Numbered from the stretch's first letter, positions 1-9,156 are shown. The stretch is 64,000 nt of DNA from UBA11524 sp963617205 (GCA_963617205.1 CAVEOA010000008.1:1-64000), one strand, 5' to 3'. Numbers and translations are program-made. The notes: generated from the sequence alone by a model not told the origin.

Positions 1-234
1 ACCTTCACCTTCATCACCAAGACCCCGCCGGTTCCGGTGCTGATCAAGAAGGCGCTGAACATCGAAACTGCTTCCGGCCGCCCCAACCGCGACAAGGTTG
101 GTCAGCTGACCAAGGAACAGGTTCGCAAGATTGCTGAGACCAAGATGCCTGACCTGAACGCGGCCAGCATCGAAGCCGCCATGTCCATGGTTGCCGGCAC
201 GGCTCGCAGCATGGGCGTTACTGTTGAGGAGTAA
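1..234 (+). CDS. rplK: 50S ribosomal protein L11, C-terminal part
   Basis: This is the last 77 codons of L11; the reading frame is open from base 1, so the 5' end lies outside the window. L11 binds the GTPase-associated centre of 23S rRNA. The visible part carries the RNA-binding C-terminal domain, with TPPVPVLIKKA, a GQLTKEQV segment and the terminal GTARSMGVTV signature typical of bacterial L11. rplA follows after 92 bases on the same strand, the usual rplK-rplA order, so the two are almost certainly one operon. Nothing looks damaged apart from the window edge. Confidence 0.97.
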   Translation, partial: TFTFITKTPPVPVLIKKALNIETASGRPNRDKVGQLTKEQVRKIAETKMPDLNAASIEAAMSMVAGTARSMGVTVEE

Positions 235-326
235 TCCGACAGCATCAGCAATTTGCCGGGGTGCAAGCCCCATGAACAATGTGGGAGGACGAATGTGCCG
301 CTAATACCACATGGGAGGAATATAAA

Positions 327-1016
327 ATGAAGCATGGCAAGAAATATCAGGACAGCGTGAAGCTGATCGACCATCTGACCCAGTACGACCCCGACAAGGC
401 GGCCGAGCTGGTCGTGAGCACCGGCAAGGCGAAGTTCGACGAGACCGTTGAGGTTTCCATCCGACTGGGCGTCGACCCGCGTCATGCGGATCAGCAGGTT
501 CGCGGCGCAGTCGTTCTGCCCCACGGCACCGGCCGCGTTATCCGCGTGCTGGTCATCGCCAAGGGCGCGAAGGCTGACGAAGCCCGTGCTGCCGGCGCTG
601 ACTATGTTGGCGATCAGGACATGATCACCAAGATCCAGACTGAAAACTGGTTCGACTTCGATGTCTGCGTTGCCACCCCTGACATGATGGGTCTGGTCGG
701 CCGCATCGGTCGTGTCCTTGGTCCGAAGGGCTTGATGCCGAACCCGAAGTCCGGCACCGTCACCATGGACGTCACCAAGGCCATCACCGAGATCAAAGCC
801 GGTAAGGTTGAGTACCGTCTGGACAAGACGGCCATCATCCACTGCCCGGTTGGCAAGGTGTCCTTCGGCGCGCAGAAGATTCAGGAGAACCTGACTGCCC
901 TCATGGAAGCGATCAACAAGGCAAAGCCTGCCGCCGCAAAGGGCGTGTACGTGCGCAGCCTGTACATTAGCTCCACGATGGGTCCGTCTGTCCGCGTGAA
1001 TCCGCTGAAGTTCTAA
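327..1016 (+). CDS. rplA: 50S ribosomal protein L1
   Basis: L1 forms the mobile stalk at the E site of the large subunit and in many bacteria represses its own operon. The 229-residue product has the normal family length. It starts MKHGKKYQDSVKL and carries the L1 signature GLMPNPKSGTVT (about residues 137-148) and the ending SSTMGPSVRVNP. I chose the ATG at 327 because GGGAGG lies just upstream and this gives the usual N-terminus; an in-frame ATG at 279 would add 16 residues unlike the family. The 92-base gap from rplK contains two similar G-rich stretches (TGTGGGAGG and CATGGGAGG) but I cannot assign an L1 operator there. A hairpin terminator follows at 1031. Confidence 0.97.
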   Translation: MKHGKKYQDSVKLIDHLTQYDPDKAAELVVSTGKAKFDETVEVSIRLGVDPRHADQQVRGAVVLPHGTGRVIRVLVIAKGAKADEARAAGADYVGDQDMITKIQTENWFDFDVCVATPDMMGLVGRIGRVLGPKGLMPNPKSGTVTMDVTKAITEIKAGKVEYRLDKTAIIHCPVGKVSFGAQKIQENLTALMEAINKAKPAAAKGVYVRSLYISSTMGPSVRVNPLKF

Positions 1017-1030
1017 TTGCACACAAAAAG

Positions 1031-1053
1031 AGCCGTCCGAAAGGGCGGCTTTT
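1031..1053. terminator. Bidirectional terminator between rplA and copA
   Basis: An 8-bp stem AGCCGTCC/GGGCGGCT with a GAAA loop is followed by TTT on the plus strand. It is preceded by AAAAAG, which reads as a T run on the minus strand. It sits between two convergent genes and can end both transcripts. Confidence 0.8.
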
Positions 1054-1066
1054 AAAATGCCTGATT

Positions 1067-3589
1067 TTACGCTTCCTCGACCTTTGTCACATGATATCCC
1101 TCGTTTTCGACTGCCTGACGGAGAAGCGATTTGTCCAGCGGCTTTTCCAGCGTGACGACAGCCGTGCCGGACTCATGGTCGGCGGACGCGCTCACGGCGC
1201 CGGGCAGCTTTTCGAGCGCCGCACGGACGCGCGCTTCGCAATGGGCGCACATCATGCCCTTGACCTTGAGCGTCATGCGGATTGCGCCCTCCGACTGCGT
1301 CAGAGAGGGGAGCGAAACGGGATGCAGCTTGCGGTCGTGCTTGCCGTCATGCAGGCGGAACAGGTTCAGCCGCAGGGCGTTCGACACCACGCAGAAGCTG
1401 CTCAGGCTCATCGCGGCCGCACCGAACATCGGGTTCAGCTTCCAGCCGAGAAGGGAAATGAAAACGCCTGCCGCCAGCGGAATCCCGATGATGTTGTAGC
1501 AGAACGCCCAGAACAGGTTCTCGTGAATGTTGCGCAGGACCGCACGGGAGAGGCGAATCGCCGCGGGAACGTCGGACAGGCGGCTGTTCATCAGCACGAC
1601 ATCCGCCGCATCGATGGCGATATCCGTTCCAGCGCCGATGGCGATGCCGACATTCGCGCACGTCAGCGCAGGCGCATCGTTGATGCCGTCGCCGACCATC
1701 GCCACGCGCCCGGACTTTTGCAGCTGCCTGACGACATTCGCCTTGCCGTCCGGCAGAACGCCCGCAATGACCTGATCGACCCCTGCCGTCCTGCCGACAG
1801 CGTCCGCCGTGCGCGGATTATCGCCGGTCAGCATGACGACGCGGATGCCCATGCGCCGCAGCTCCTGCACCGCTGCCGGACTGTCCGCCTTGATGGTGTC
1901 AGATGCGGCAACCAGACCAAGCAGCCTTCCGTTCCGGCTGAAGAGCAGCGGCGTTTTGCCCTGCGCGGAGAGCGCGACCGCCTGTTCAAGCAGCGCATCG
2001 GGCACGGTGCATTGCGTCTGCATATACGCGACGCTGCCGCCAAGCAGCCTTTCGCCGGAAAGACTCGCCGTCAGCCCACGCCCGGGCAGCGCCTCGAAGC
2101 TTTCTACTGCCTGCGCCGCATAGCCCTGTGCCGCCGCATACGCCACAATCGCCTTCGCCAACGGATGCTCCGAGGGCGTTTCCAGTGCGCACGCCGTGTC
2201 GAGCAGCGTCTGCCGGTCGATGCCATCCGCCGGAATCACGTCCGTGACGCTCATCTGACCGGTGGTGATGGTTCCGGTCTTGTCCAGCGCGACAATTTGC
2301 GTCCTGCCGGTTTCCTCCAGCGAGGTCGCCGTCTTGAAAAGGATGCCGTTTTTCGCGCCGACGCCGCTGCCGACCATAATCGCGACCGGCGTTGCAAGCC
2401 CAAGCGCGCACGGGCAGCTGATGACGAGCACCGCAATCGCACGGGACAGGCTGTCGCCGAACGATGCGCCCAGCAGCAGCCAGACGACAAAGGTCACCAG
2501 CGCAATCCCGATGACCGTCGGCACAAACACGCCGGATACGCGGTCAGCCACCTTCGCGATGGGCGCCTTTGTCGCGGCGGCATCCGACACCATGCGGATA
2601 ATCTGGCTCAGCGTCGTGTCCTCGCCGACACGGGTCGCCTCGCAGCGCAGGAAGCCCGACTGGTTGACCGTTGCGGCGGACACGCTGTCGCCGGGCGCCT
2701 TGTCCGCCGGAATGCTCTCACCCGTCAGCGCCGACTCGTTGACTGCGCTCTGCCCCTCCAGGACGCGCCCATCCACCGGAATGCTCTCGCCCGGGCGAAC
2801 GACGAACACATCGCCCTTCTGCACCTGCGCAATCGGCAGGACGACCTCCTGACCGTTCCGCACGACGGTTGCCGTCTGCGGCGCGAGCTTCATGAGCGAT
2901 TTCAGCGCATTGGTCGTCTTGCCCTTGCTTCGCGCCTCAAGCATCTTGCCGACCGTGATGAGCGTCAGAATCATCGCCGCCGACTCAAAGTAAAACTCGT
3001 GCATATACCCCATGACTGCCGCCGCATCGCCGTGCAGCTGCGCATCGGTCATGGCGAACAGCGCGTAGGTGCTGTACAGGAACGATGCGGACGCGCCCAT
3101 CGCCACGAGGGTATCCATGTTCGGGCTTCGATGCATGAGCGCCTTGAAGCCGCTGATGAAGAATTTCTGGTTGATGACCATGATGACGACCGTCAGCAGC
3201 AGCTCTGCCAGCCCCATCGCAATATGGTTGTCCGCCAGAAACGCGGGCAGCGGCCAGCCCCACATCATGTGCCCCATCGAGAGGTACATCAGTACGCACA
3301 GAAAGCCCAGCGACCACCACAGCCGCCGCTTGAGCTTCGGCGTTTCGCGGTCGGTCAACGCGTCTGCATCGGCTGATTTCTCCTGCGCCGCGCCCTTCAC
3401 GCTCGCGCCGTAGCCTGCCTGCTGCACCGCCTGAATGATTGCGTTGTCATCCGCCGTGCCCTCAACGCCCATCGCGTTCGTCAGCAGGCTGACGGAAACG
3501 CCTGTCACGCCGGGCACCGCGCCGACCGCCTTTTCGACACGTGCCGCGCATGCCGCGCACGACATGCCTGTCACACAATATTGCTTCAT
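1067..3589 (-). CDS. copA: Copper-exporting P-type ATPase with HMA domains at both ends
   Basis: This P1B-type ATPase pumps Cu(I) out across the membrane using ATP. The 840 residues run as follows: N-terminal heavy-metal-associated domain with GMSCAAC (CxxC at 11-14), membrane helices, the actuator motif TGES, the intramembrane metal site SCPCALG (CPC at 392-394), the phosphorylation site DKTGT (Asp436), and GDGINDAPAL in the ATP-binding domain. A second HMA domain from about residue 772, with CAHC at 781-784, is fused to the C-terminus, where many Firmicutes instead encode a separate CopZ chaperone. csoR lies 26 bases upstream on the same strand and the pair shares CsoR-type operators, so copper induction is the likely regulation. 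Confidence 0.96.
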   Translation of the reverse strand: MKQYCVTGMSCAACAARVEKAVGAVPGVTGVSVSLLTNAMGVEGTADDNAIIQAVQQAGYGASVKGAAQEKSADADALTDRETPKLKRRLWWSLGFLCVLMYLSMGHMMWGWPLPAFLADNHIAMGLAELLLTVVIMVINQKFFISGFKALMHRSPNMDTLVAMGASASFLYSTYALFAMTDAQLHGDAAAVMGYMHEFYFESAAMILTLITVGKMLEARSKGKTTNALKSLMKLAPQTATVVRNGQEVVLPIAQVQKGDVFVVRPGESIPVDGRVLEGQSAVNESALTGESIPADKAPGDSVSAATVNQSGFLRCEATRVGEDTTLSQIIRMVSDAAATKAPIAKVADRVSGVFVPTVIGIALVTFVVWLLLGASFGDSLSRAIAVLVISCPCALGLATPVAIMVGSGVGAKNGILFKTATSLEETGRTQIVALDKTGTITTGQMSVTDVIPADGIDRQTLLDTACALETPSEHPLAKAIVAYAAAQGYAAQAVESFEALPGRGLTASLSGERLLGGSVAYMQTQCTVPDALLEQAVALSAQGKTPLLFSRNGRLLGLVAASDTIKADSPAAVQELRRMGIRVVMLTGDNPRTADAVGRTAGVDQVIAGVLPDGKANVVRQLQKSGRVAMVGDGINDAPALTCANVGIAIGAGTDIAIDAADVVLMNSRLSDVPAAIRLSRAVLRNIHENLFWAFCYNIIGIPLAAGVFISLLGWKLNPMFGAAAMSLSSFCVVSNALRLNLFRLHDGKHDRKLHPVSLPSLTQSEGAIRMTLKVKGMMCAHCEARVRAALEKLPGAVSASADHESGTAVVTLEKPLDKSLLRQAVENEGYHVTKVEEA

Positions 3590-3615
3590 CGGATTGCCTC
3601 CTGAATGATGGTGAA

Positions 3616-3927
3616 TCAGCGCATCAGCTTTTGCAGCGTTGCCACCAGCTCGTCAATGACCTCATCGTTGCCCTTGCGGATGTCCTCTGCCACGCACGTG
3701 CGGATGTGGCTCGCAAGCAGCTCCTTTGTGAAGGCGTTGAGCGCCGCGGACGTTGCCGCCACCTGCGTCAGGATATCGGGACAATAAGCGCTGTTTTCCA
3801 GCATTTTGCGGATGCCGCGCACTTGTCCCTCGATGCGGTTCAGGCGGTTCGTCAAGCGCCTCAATTCCTCGGGGGAGCGCTCCTTGTGCTTGTGGCAGCA
3901 GTCGCATTGATGATTGCAGCTGTCCAT
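3616..3927 (-). CDS. csoR: CsoR-family copper-sensing repressor
   Basis: This is a 103-residue all-helical metal-sensing repressor of the CsoR/RcnR family, which releases DNA when it binds Cu(I). The metal-binding triad is present: Cys49 (AYCPDI), His74 and Cys78 (ASHIRTC). The family core RLNRIEGQVRGIRKML is clear. The N-terminus is rich in Cys and His (CNHQCDCCHKH), which may add metal affinity. I start it at MDSCNHQ because AGGAGG lies 7 bases upstream; an ATG 21 bases earlier would place the RBS inside the gene. It is the first gene of a csoR-copA operon and probably represses itself through the palindromes at 3949-3991. Confidence 0.94.
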   Translation of the reverse strand: MDSCNHQCDCCHKHKERSPEELRRLTNRLNRIEGQVRGIRKMLENSAYCPDILTQVAATSAALNAFTKELLASHIRTCVAEDIRKGNDEVIDELVATLQKLMR

Positions 3928-3948
3928 GGGGATTCCTCCTGATTTCAT

Positions 3949-3965
3949 ATACCCTCACCGGGTAT
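3949..3965. promoter_or_regulatory. Putative CsoR operator 1
   Basis: The imperfect palindrome ATACCCTCACCGGGTAT lies 22 bases upstream of the csoR start. It matches the ATACCCC-N-GGGTAT pattern of Firmicutes CsoR sites. Confidence 0.75.
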
Positions 3966-3974
3966 TACGATTAT

Positions 3975-3991
3975 ATACCCCATATGGGTAT
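3975..3991. promoter_or_regulatory. Putative CsoR operator 2
   Basis: The palindrome ATACCCCATATGGGTAT is a nearly ideal CsoR site. Its centre is 26 bases from that of operator 1, so two repressor tetramers could bind the same region. Confidence 0.8.
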
Positions 3992-3996
3992 CTGTC

Positions 3997-4080
3997 AAGG
4001 GGGACTTCGTCCCTTTTTATTTCGTCCCTTTTTATTTCGTCCCCTTTTTTTTCGTCCTTTTTTTATCTCGTCCCTTTTCG
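3997..4080. repeat. Tandem TTTCGTCCCTTTTTA-type repeats headed by a GGGACTTCGTCCC hairpin
   Basis: A short hairpin, AAGGGGGACTTCGTCCC plus a T run, is followed by four further imperfect units of about 15 bases built on TTTCGTCC and a T/A tract. The hairpin recurs at 52973-52995, and its GGACTTCGTCC core recurs in reverse near 41966-41977. Together with the hairpin at 4108 this fills most of the gap between csoR and the 4286 promoter. I see no gene in 3992-4285. Confidence 0.75.
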
Positions 4081-4107
4081 TTATTTGATGGGATGCCCAT
4101 GTCAAAA

Positions 4108-4142
4108 GCGCTCAATCCCTCTGATTTCAAGGGGTTGAGCGC
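4108..4142. terminator. Inverted repeat in the csoR-4423 gap
   Basis: A 12-bp stem GCGCTCAATCCC/GGGGTTGAGCGC (one G-U pair) has an 11-base loop. Read on the minus strand it is followed by TTTTGAC, so it could stop minus-strand transcription. It may also be an unrelated repeat. Confidence 0.45.
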
Positions 4143-4285
4143 CTTGATGATGGGGAAGCTGTTTCTTGCTGAAAAAGGAGCGCGGAGCATGTCTGATATG
4201 CACCCACAATCATGGGCGTCCGGTACCGGGGCACATATCACATCGGGTGCACCCGCTCCCGTTATCGAAAAAAAGGCTTCCGCTA

Positions 4286-4315
4286 TTGACGCTTACACGG
4301 AATATTGGGTATAAT
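4286..4315 (+). promoter_or_regulatory. Sigma-A-type promoter of the kinase operon
   Basis: TTGACG and TATAAT are separated by 18 bases. They lie about 107 bases upstream of the first gene of the 4423-12017 operon. Confidence 0.7.
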
Positions 4316-4422
4316 GTATTCTGACATCAGGTGCAGCTGCGCCGGTTTTCGGCACCACATAGGACCATTCAAAAACCAAAAGGTGTTCTCTGCCAATTAA
4401 CTTCTCAGCGAGGGAAAACGCA

Positions 4423-5610
4423 ATGGCCAACTATACCAGCCTCCTTCAAAAGCCCATGGACACCATCTCATGGGAGGACGACAATTTCATCGAGGAGCTG
4501 CTCGAAGTCGTGCAGCTCTTTCGACCATTCTCTGTCGCTATAACCGAGTTCATTTCAGAACACGGCTATCAGGGGGATGCATCTGATGCTGAGGCCAAGG
4601 TTGATTTCATCCGTACAGCCTTCGCCAAGGCCAATATGGATGCGCCGAGGGAAGTCCGTGAGTGGTTCGCAGGGCAGCCGGTGAAGCGGGACACCGTCTT
4701 TCAGATCTGCTTTGCCTTCGGGCTGGATGGCGGCGAGACGGATGAGTTCTTCCGGCGGATTTACGCGAAGGAGCGCAGCTTCAACTGCCACATAATGCAG
4801 GAGGCCATCTATTATTTCTGCCTGAACAACGGTCTTACATGGGCGGACGCGCTGGATATCCAGTCTCAGGTGGCGCTCTCCGGGAAGGATGCCGGGAACG
4901 GAGAGGTGGTATATACCGGCTCCATTATCGCGGAGCTGAATGACATAGAAACGAAGGAAGAGCTCATTGCATGGCTGAAAGACAATCTGGACAAGTTTGT
5001 TGGATACGGGAATGTCACAGCTTATGAGACCATCCGCCGCCTGTGGCGTCAGGCCTCCGGTCCGGCTGGACTGCTGAAGCGGGAGCACGACCGGCTTGCA
5101 TCCATGTTGGATGATGAAGCGATTGGCAGGAAGAGCCCGTTCAGAACCGGCAGCGACGGGGCGAAGCCGTGGGATGCCTATCTGGCGATCCTTCAGCTCG
5201 ACAAGAAGGACGTTAAGAAGCTTGGCACCGACCGTTCCATCAAGCCGATTCTGGAAAAGCTCCATGATGACGCGCAGGATTCCTTCCCGGACAGACAGGG
5301 GATCGACCTGATCCTTCGCGGCGAACACGTATCCTATGAGCGGGTTCGGAAATGGCTCGTTCTGCTGACTTTTTATACGTACTGGGCAAGGAAGGCGCTT
5401 GCCAAGGGCGATTATGAGTCATCTCCCGGGGATGCTGACCGCTGCATTGCCGAAATGAACCGTTACCTGATTGATTGCAGTTATCCGGAGCTTTATGTGG
5501 GGAATCCCTATGACTGGATTTTCTTTTATGCCGTGAAGGACAGCGAGCCGCTGCGCACGTTTCGGTATATCTGGAATGAGCTGCTGGTGGGAACGCTCGA
5601 ACACCAGTAA
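4423..5610 (+). CDS. Uncharacterised protein with an HTH-like segment, first gene of the kinase operon
   Basis: I do not recognise this 395-residue protein. It is soluble, with no signal peptide or membrane helix. Residues about 74-115 (REVREWFAGQPVKRDTVF then ICFAFGLDGGETDEF) resemble a lambda-repressor/XRE-type helix-turn-helix, where a residue-rich turn follows a helix of the type found in small regulators; this is inference only. The remaining 280 residues are helical and lack a catalytic motif I can name. It has its own promoter and is followed after 62 bases by the kinase-NB-ARC gene, so a role as regulator, sensor partner or kinase substrate is plausible. The last codons overlap a 16-base sequence repeated at 9902. 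Confidence 0.8.
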   Translation: MANYTSLLQKPMDTISWEDDNFIEELLEVVQLFRPFSVAITEFISEHGYQGDASDAEAKVDFIRTAFAKANMDAPREVREWFAGQPVKRDTVFQICFAFGLDGGETDEFFRRIYAKERSFNCHIMQEAIYYFCLNNGLTWADALDIQSQVALSGKDAGNGEVVYTGSIIAELNDIETKEELIAWLKDNLDKFVGYGNVTAYETIRRLWRQASGPAGLLKREHDRLASMLDDEAIGRKSPFRTGSDGAKPWDAYLAILQLDKKDVKKLGTDRSIKPILEKLHDDAQDSFPDRQGIDLILRGEHVSYERVRKWLVLLTFYTYWARKALAKGDYESSPGDADRCIAEMNRYLIDCSYPELYVGNPYDWIFFYAVKDSEPLRTFRYIWNELLVGTLEHQ

Positions 5611-5672
5611 ATCCAGAATACGCACTGTCTGGGGTTATGATAAGGATGTGACCTGAGAACAGGAGGGAAACC

Positions 5673-8600
5673 ATGGACGGAAGAATCGCGCTTGCCCCAG
5701 GCGCTGCGCTGAAGCTTGAAACTGCCACCGGATATACCCTGTACACGATTCATCATGAGGTCGGTCGCGGCGGATCCTGCATTGTATACGATGCCTCCTA
5801 CACCGACAATCTGGGCAACTATAAGCTGGTGCGCATCAAGGAGTGTTATCCTCATGCCCTGCGAATCGCCCGAAACGCAGATGACACATTGGATGCCGAA
5901 GCTCGCGACGCGGAGGCCTTTGCCGCCGCCAAAGAACGCTTGCGAGACGCCTATCAGCGAAATCACGATCTGTTTGCGGTCAGCGGCTTGACCAACGCGG
6001 TGACAAACAGCTCGGATATCTATGAAGCCAACGACACCGTTTATATCGTCTCCGTATACATGAACGGTCGGACATTCGCTGCATATCAGGGGGAAACGCT
6101 GCACGACTGCGTATCGCTGCTGATTGGCGTGGCGAAGGCGCTTCAGCGCATCCATGATGCCGGTTATCTTTATCTCGACCTGAAGCCGGATAACATCCTG
6201 ACGCTGGAAGGGACCTTGGATCTGGTGCAGCTTTTCGACTTTGATTCCATGGTATCCATGGGAGAATTGGAAGAAGCCATCCGGAACAATAATGCCAGCG
6301 GACTGCGCGCCTCCTATACCAAAGGGTATGCTTCCTTGGAGCAGCAGACCGGCAGGCTTCGCCAGTTGGGCAGGCACTCGGATATCTACAGCCTCGGCGC
6401 GGTGCTTTTCTATGCCCTGTGGCACAAAACGCCTTCCGCCTTTGACTGCGATCCTGACGCGGAATATGATTACGCCAGCATGACCTATGCCGGAACCTCG
6501 TATCAGGATCGACTGTTTCCGGCACTGACTGATTTTTTCCATAAGACGCTGGCCAGCTATTACGCTGACCGATATCAAAGCGCGGATGAAGCGATTGAAC
6601 AGCTGAGGACGATTCTTCGCCTGTCTGATGAAACGAAACCTTGGCTGCATTCCTCCGCCATCGCCGCTCCGGCATTCTTTGCCGGACGTGAATCCGAGCT
6701 GAAAGCGCTGGACCATCTCCTGCACGCGGAAGGTCAGCATGTTTTCAACCTGTACGGCATGGGCGGCATCGGCAAAAGCACGCTGACACGGGCGTATCTC
6801 GCCGCGCATCAGGGCGCGTATGATGCGATTCTCTGGCTATACGCCGATGGAAACATGCCTCGTATGCTCTGTGACGACCAGCTGGTGCACGTGAATACGG
6901 TTGCGCGTCTGGGCGACGAGCCACAGGAGGAATATCTGCAAAGAAAGCTGCGTGCGCTGAGGGAAATTGCGGCAGAACAGCATGTGCTGGTGGTTGTGGA
7001 CAACGTTCGCAGGGAGCATCTGGAGGATCTGCGGGCGCTGGAAGGCGTAGGCTGGGATGTGCTGCTCATCTCGCGAAGCCTGCTGGCGGAGGCGCTTTAT
7101 CCTGCCCTGTGCATCGAGGAAATGCAGATGGAAGCGCTTGCGCAGGTCTTTCAGCGGTACGCGCATCTGACCATTGCCGAAGAGCAGGACAAGCGCGACT
7201 TTATCGTCATGGTCAATGCCGTATATGGGCATACGCTGACCATGGAGCTGCTGGGGCGGCAGATTGCCAGAAGCTATCTGACCCTGCACGAAGCTGCTGT
7301 ATTGGTGAAAGAAGCAGGCTTTCAGCATCTTCCGGGCGAAAGAATCGATTATGTGCACGACCAGAATGCCATGATGGCGCCGCTGACCGCAATTCTGGAC
7401 AAGCTGATCGAAATCGATCGGTTTACAGTCGAGGAAAAGCAGATGCTTCAGATTCTCTCCGCCATCGATCAGCATGGCATCCGCATTTCCCTCCTGAGAG
7501 AAATCACTGCCCTGCCGAACCTGGAGGTCATCAACCGGATGGAAGAAGGCGGCTGGCTGGAGGTTGCCTCACAGAGAGTCGTTTTCCATCCGATGATTCG
7601 TGAATACCTCCACGCATGGTTTTGGGATACCTCCGCGAGAAACGCGCTGGATGCGATGCTGGTGAAGCTTCACCACAAAATCAACCCGCTGGAGGAGCAG
7701 CCGGACATGGATAAGCAGTTCCCATCCGATTACGGGCAGCTTTACGAGCTTCTCGGCGTTGCGAAGCAGCTTTTGATCTTCGCAAAACCAGTCACGCCCG
7801 CAAGCCAGCTGCTGACCTTCCGGATGCTGATGGATGCGCCTGTCGATGCGGATGAAGCAGTCACGGGCGATATGCTGCGCCTGCTGAAGCATCCGGAAGG
7901 GCTTGACCCAAGGTGCGTTCTGCGGCTGTATGAGACCTGCGCCTTCATGCTGGGACGGCTTGGATGTTATGGGGACGCTCATGATATGCTGGACGAAATG
8001 AAAGCCTATCTGAAAAAGCATCCCAGTCACTATTACATGTCCTTGTATCACCGGGCCAAGGCGATCATCCTCAACAACCAGTCTGCTCGGGCGAAGGACA
8101 AAGAATGCCTGAAGCAGGTTGACACCGCCATCAGGGAAGCCCGCGCTTCAAAGCATCCGGAAGCAAGGAAACAGCTTGCCGCGGTACTCCTCAACAAAAC
8201 TCAAACGCTGCTTGAAACGGAAGGCAAGATGAAGCGCTGCGGGCAGATGCTCGCAGAGGCGGAGGAGCTGCTGGCTGATTACCCCTACGGATACGAGCAC
8301 TACCACTTTGACTGCGTCGCAGCCATTTATTTCGCCATTGCGGGAAACGAGAAGGACGCCCTTCGGCACATGCATCGTGCGACCGAACACGTGAAGGCGA
8401 CGATGGATTCTCCGTTGTCCATGATTGACCACCTTGTAGAAGAAACTGCTGTCGCCTACATTCAGCTCGGACGCTATCAGGATGCAATCGACACGGTCTC
8501 CAAAGCGATCGCCATGTGCAGCGAAAACGAGGAGGTTCGCCGGTACAGGGAAGCCCGGTTTGACGCCTTGCTGTTCCTTGGCAGAATCTATGCCATGAAC

Positions 8601-8732
8601 GGCGAATTTGTCAAGGCTGAGCAGACGTTTGCGGAGGCGGAGGTACATGTGGAAGATTCCCCGTATGAGTGGCGGCTTCCTTTGTGCCCGAAGGAGATAC
8701 GGGATAAAGCCGAAAAGGAAAAGCAGTCATGA
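5673..8732 (+). CDS. Ser/Thr protein kinase-NB-ARC ATPase-TPR fusion protein
   Basis: This 1019-residue cytoplasmic protein joins three modules. Residues 25-315 form a Hanks-type kinase: glycine loop GRGGSCIVY (31-39), Lys56 in VRIKE, catalytic Asp169 in LYLDLKPDN, metal-binding DFD at 189-191, and SDIYSLGAV. The usual HRD arginine is Leu168, so this is a non-RD kinase, and DFG reads DFD. Residues about 335-480 form a STAND/NB-ARC nucleotide switch: Walker A GMGGIGKST (362-370), Walker B HVLVVVDN, and LLISRS. From about 640 to the end the chain is helical and TPR-like. The layout suggests a ligand-gated signalling ATPase that controls a kinase. The next gene overlaps it by 4 bases. Confidence 0.88.
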   Translation: MDGRIALAPGAALKLETATGYTLYTIHHEVGRGGSCIVYDASYTDNLGNYKLVRIKECYPHALRIARNADDTLDAEARDAEAFAAAKERLRDAYQRNHDLFAVSGLTNAVTNSSDIYEANDTVYIVSVYMNGRTFAAYQGETLHDCVSLLIGVAKALQRIHDAGYLYLDLKPDNILTLEGTLDLVQLFDFDSMVSMGELEEAIRNNNASGLRASYTKGYASLEQQTGRLRQLGRHSDIYSLGAVLFYALWHKTPSAFDCDPDAEYDYASMTYAGTSYQDRLFPALTDFFHKTLASYYADRYQSADEAIEQLRTILRLSDETKPWLHSSAIAAPAFFAGRESELKALDHLLHAEGQHVFNLYGMGGIGKSTLTRAYLAAHQGAYDAILWLYADGNMPRMLCDDQLVHVNTVARLGDEPQEEYLQRKLRALREIAAEQHVLVVVDNVRREHLEDLRALEGVGWDVLLISRSLLAEALYPALCIEEMQMEALAQVFQRYAHLTIAEEQDKRDFIVMVNAVYGHTLTMELLGRQIARSYLTLHEAAVLVKEAGFQHLPGERIDYVHDQNAMMAPLTAILDKLIEIDRFTVEEKQMLQILSAIDQHGIRISLLREITALPNLEVINRMEEGGWLEVASQRVVFHPMIREYLHAWFWDTSARNALDAMLVKLHHKINPLEEQPDMDKQFPSDYGQLYELLGVAKQLLIFAKPVTPASQLLTFRMLMDAPVDADEAVTGDMLRLLKHPEGLDPRCVLRLYETCAFMLGRLGCYGDAHDMLDEMKAYLKKHPSHYYMSLYHRAKAIILNNQSARAKDKECLKQVDTAIREARASKHPEARKQLAAVLLNKTQTLLETEGKMKRCGQMLAEAEELLADYPYGYEHYHFDCVAAIYFAIAGNEKDALRHMHRATEHVKATMDSPLSMIDHLVEETAVAYIQLGRYQDAIDTVSKAIAMCSENEEVRRYREARFDALLFLGRIYAMNGEFVKAEQTFAEAEVHVEDSPYEWRLPLCPKEIRDKAEKEKQS

Positions 8733-9121
8733 AGTGCTGGAAATGCCATACCACAATGGTCAAGGATGAGGATTCCCGTACAGCGACCTGCCCTTGCTGC
8801 GGACGCACGGTGGGATATCGCACAAAATCGGAGAAAAAATGGGATTTGGACTCTTCGTATTCTTCATACTCTTCGTACTCTGGGGGTGGAGGAAATCATA
8901 GCGGTATCAGCTGCTCGGGATGCGCTTCCGCCTTGGCTATCGGGATATTGATCATCATAGGACTTCTGCTTCTTCTCGTGTGGCTCATATTCGGAGGCGG
9001 ATTGTGGACCTTCCTGAAAAGCGCCGCGGAATTCGTCCTTAATTTACTCTGGTCGACCATCAGCTTCGTTTTTGAAGGGCTCTGGTGGATTCTTAGTGGA
9101 TTGTTTGACCTGATATTCTAA
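8729..9121 (+). CDS. Zinc-ribbon protein with two C-terminal membrane segments
   Basis: This small protein of 130 residues opens with a zinc ribbon (CWKC near residue 3 and CPCC near residue 21). A Ser/Tyr/Gly-rich linker with SSYSSYSSYSGGGG follows, then a hydrophobic helix (LAIGILIIIGLLLLLVWLIF) and a second, amphipathic Trp/Phe-rich stretch reaching the C-terminus. Its start codon overlaps the kinase stop by 4 bases (ATGA), so the two are translationally coupled. I do not recognise a named family. The architecture suggests a membrane-tethered partner or substrate of the kinase; the Ser/Tyr-rich linker would be an accessible phosphorylation target, which is inference. Confidence 0.78.
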   Translation: MKCWKCHTTMVKDEDSRTATCPCCGRTVGYRTKSEKKWDLDSSYSSYSSYSGGGGNHSGISCSGCASALAIGILIIIGLLLLLVWLIFGGGLWTFLKSAAEFVLNLLWSTISFVFEGLWWILSGLFDLIF

Positions 9122-9156
9122 GTTGACATGCACATTTAATTAGGGGGATGATGAGC

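Noticed and set aside
4093..4314. Open frame of 73 codons between csoR and the kinase operon
   Set aside because: No ribosome site is present; it runs through an inverted repeat and the promoter at 4286, and the product resembles nothing.
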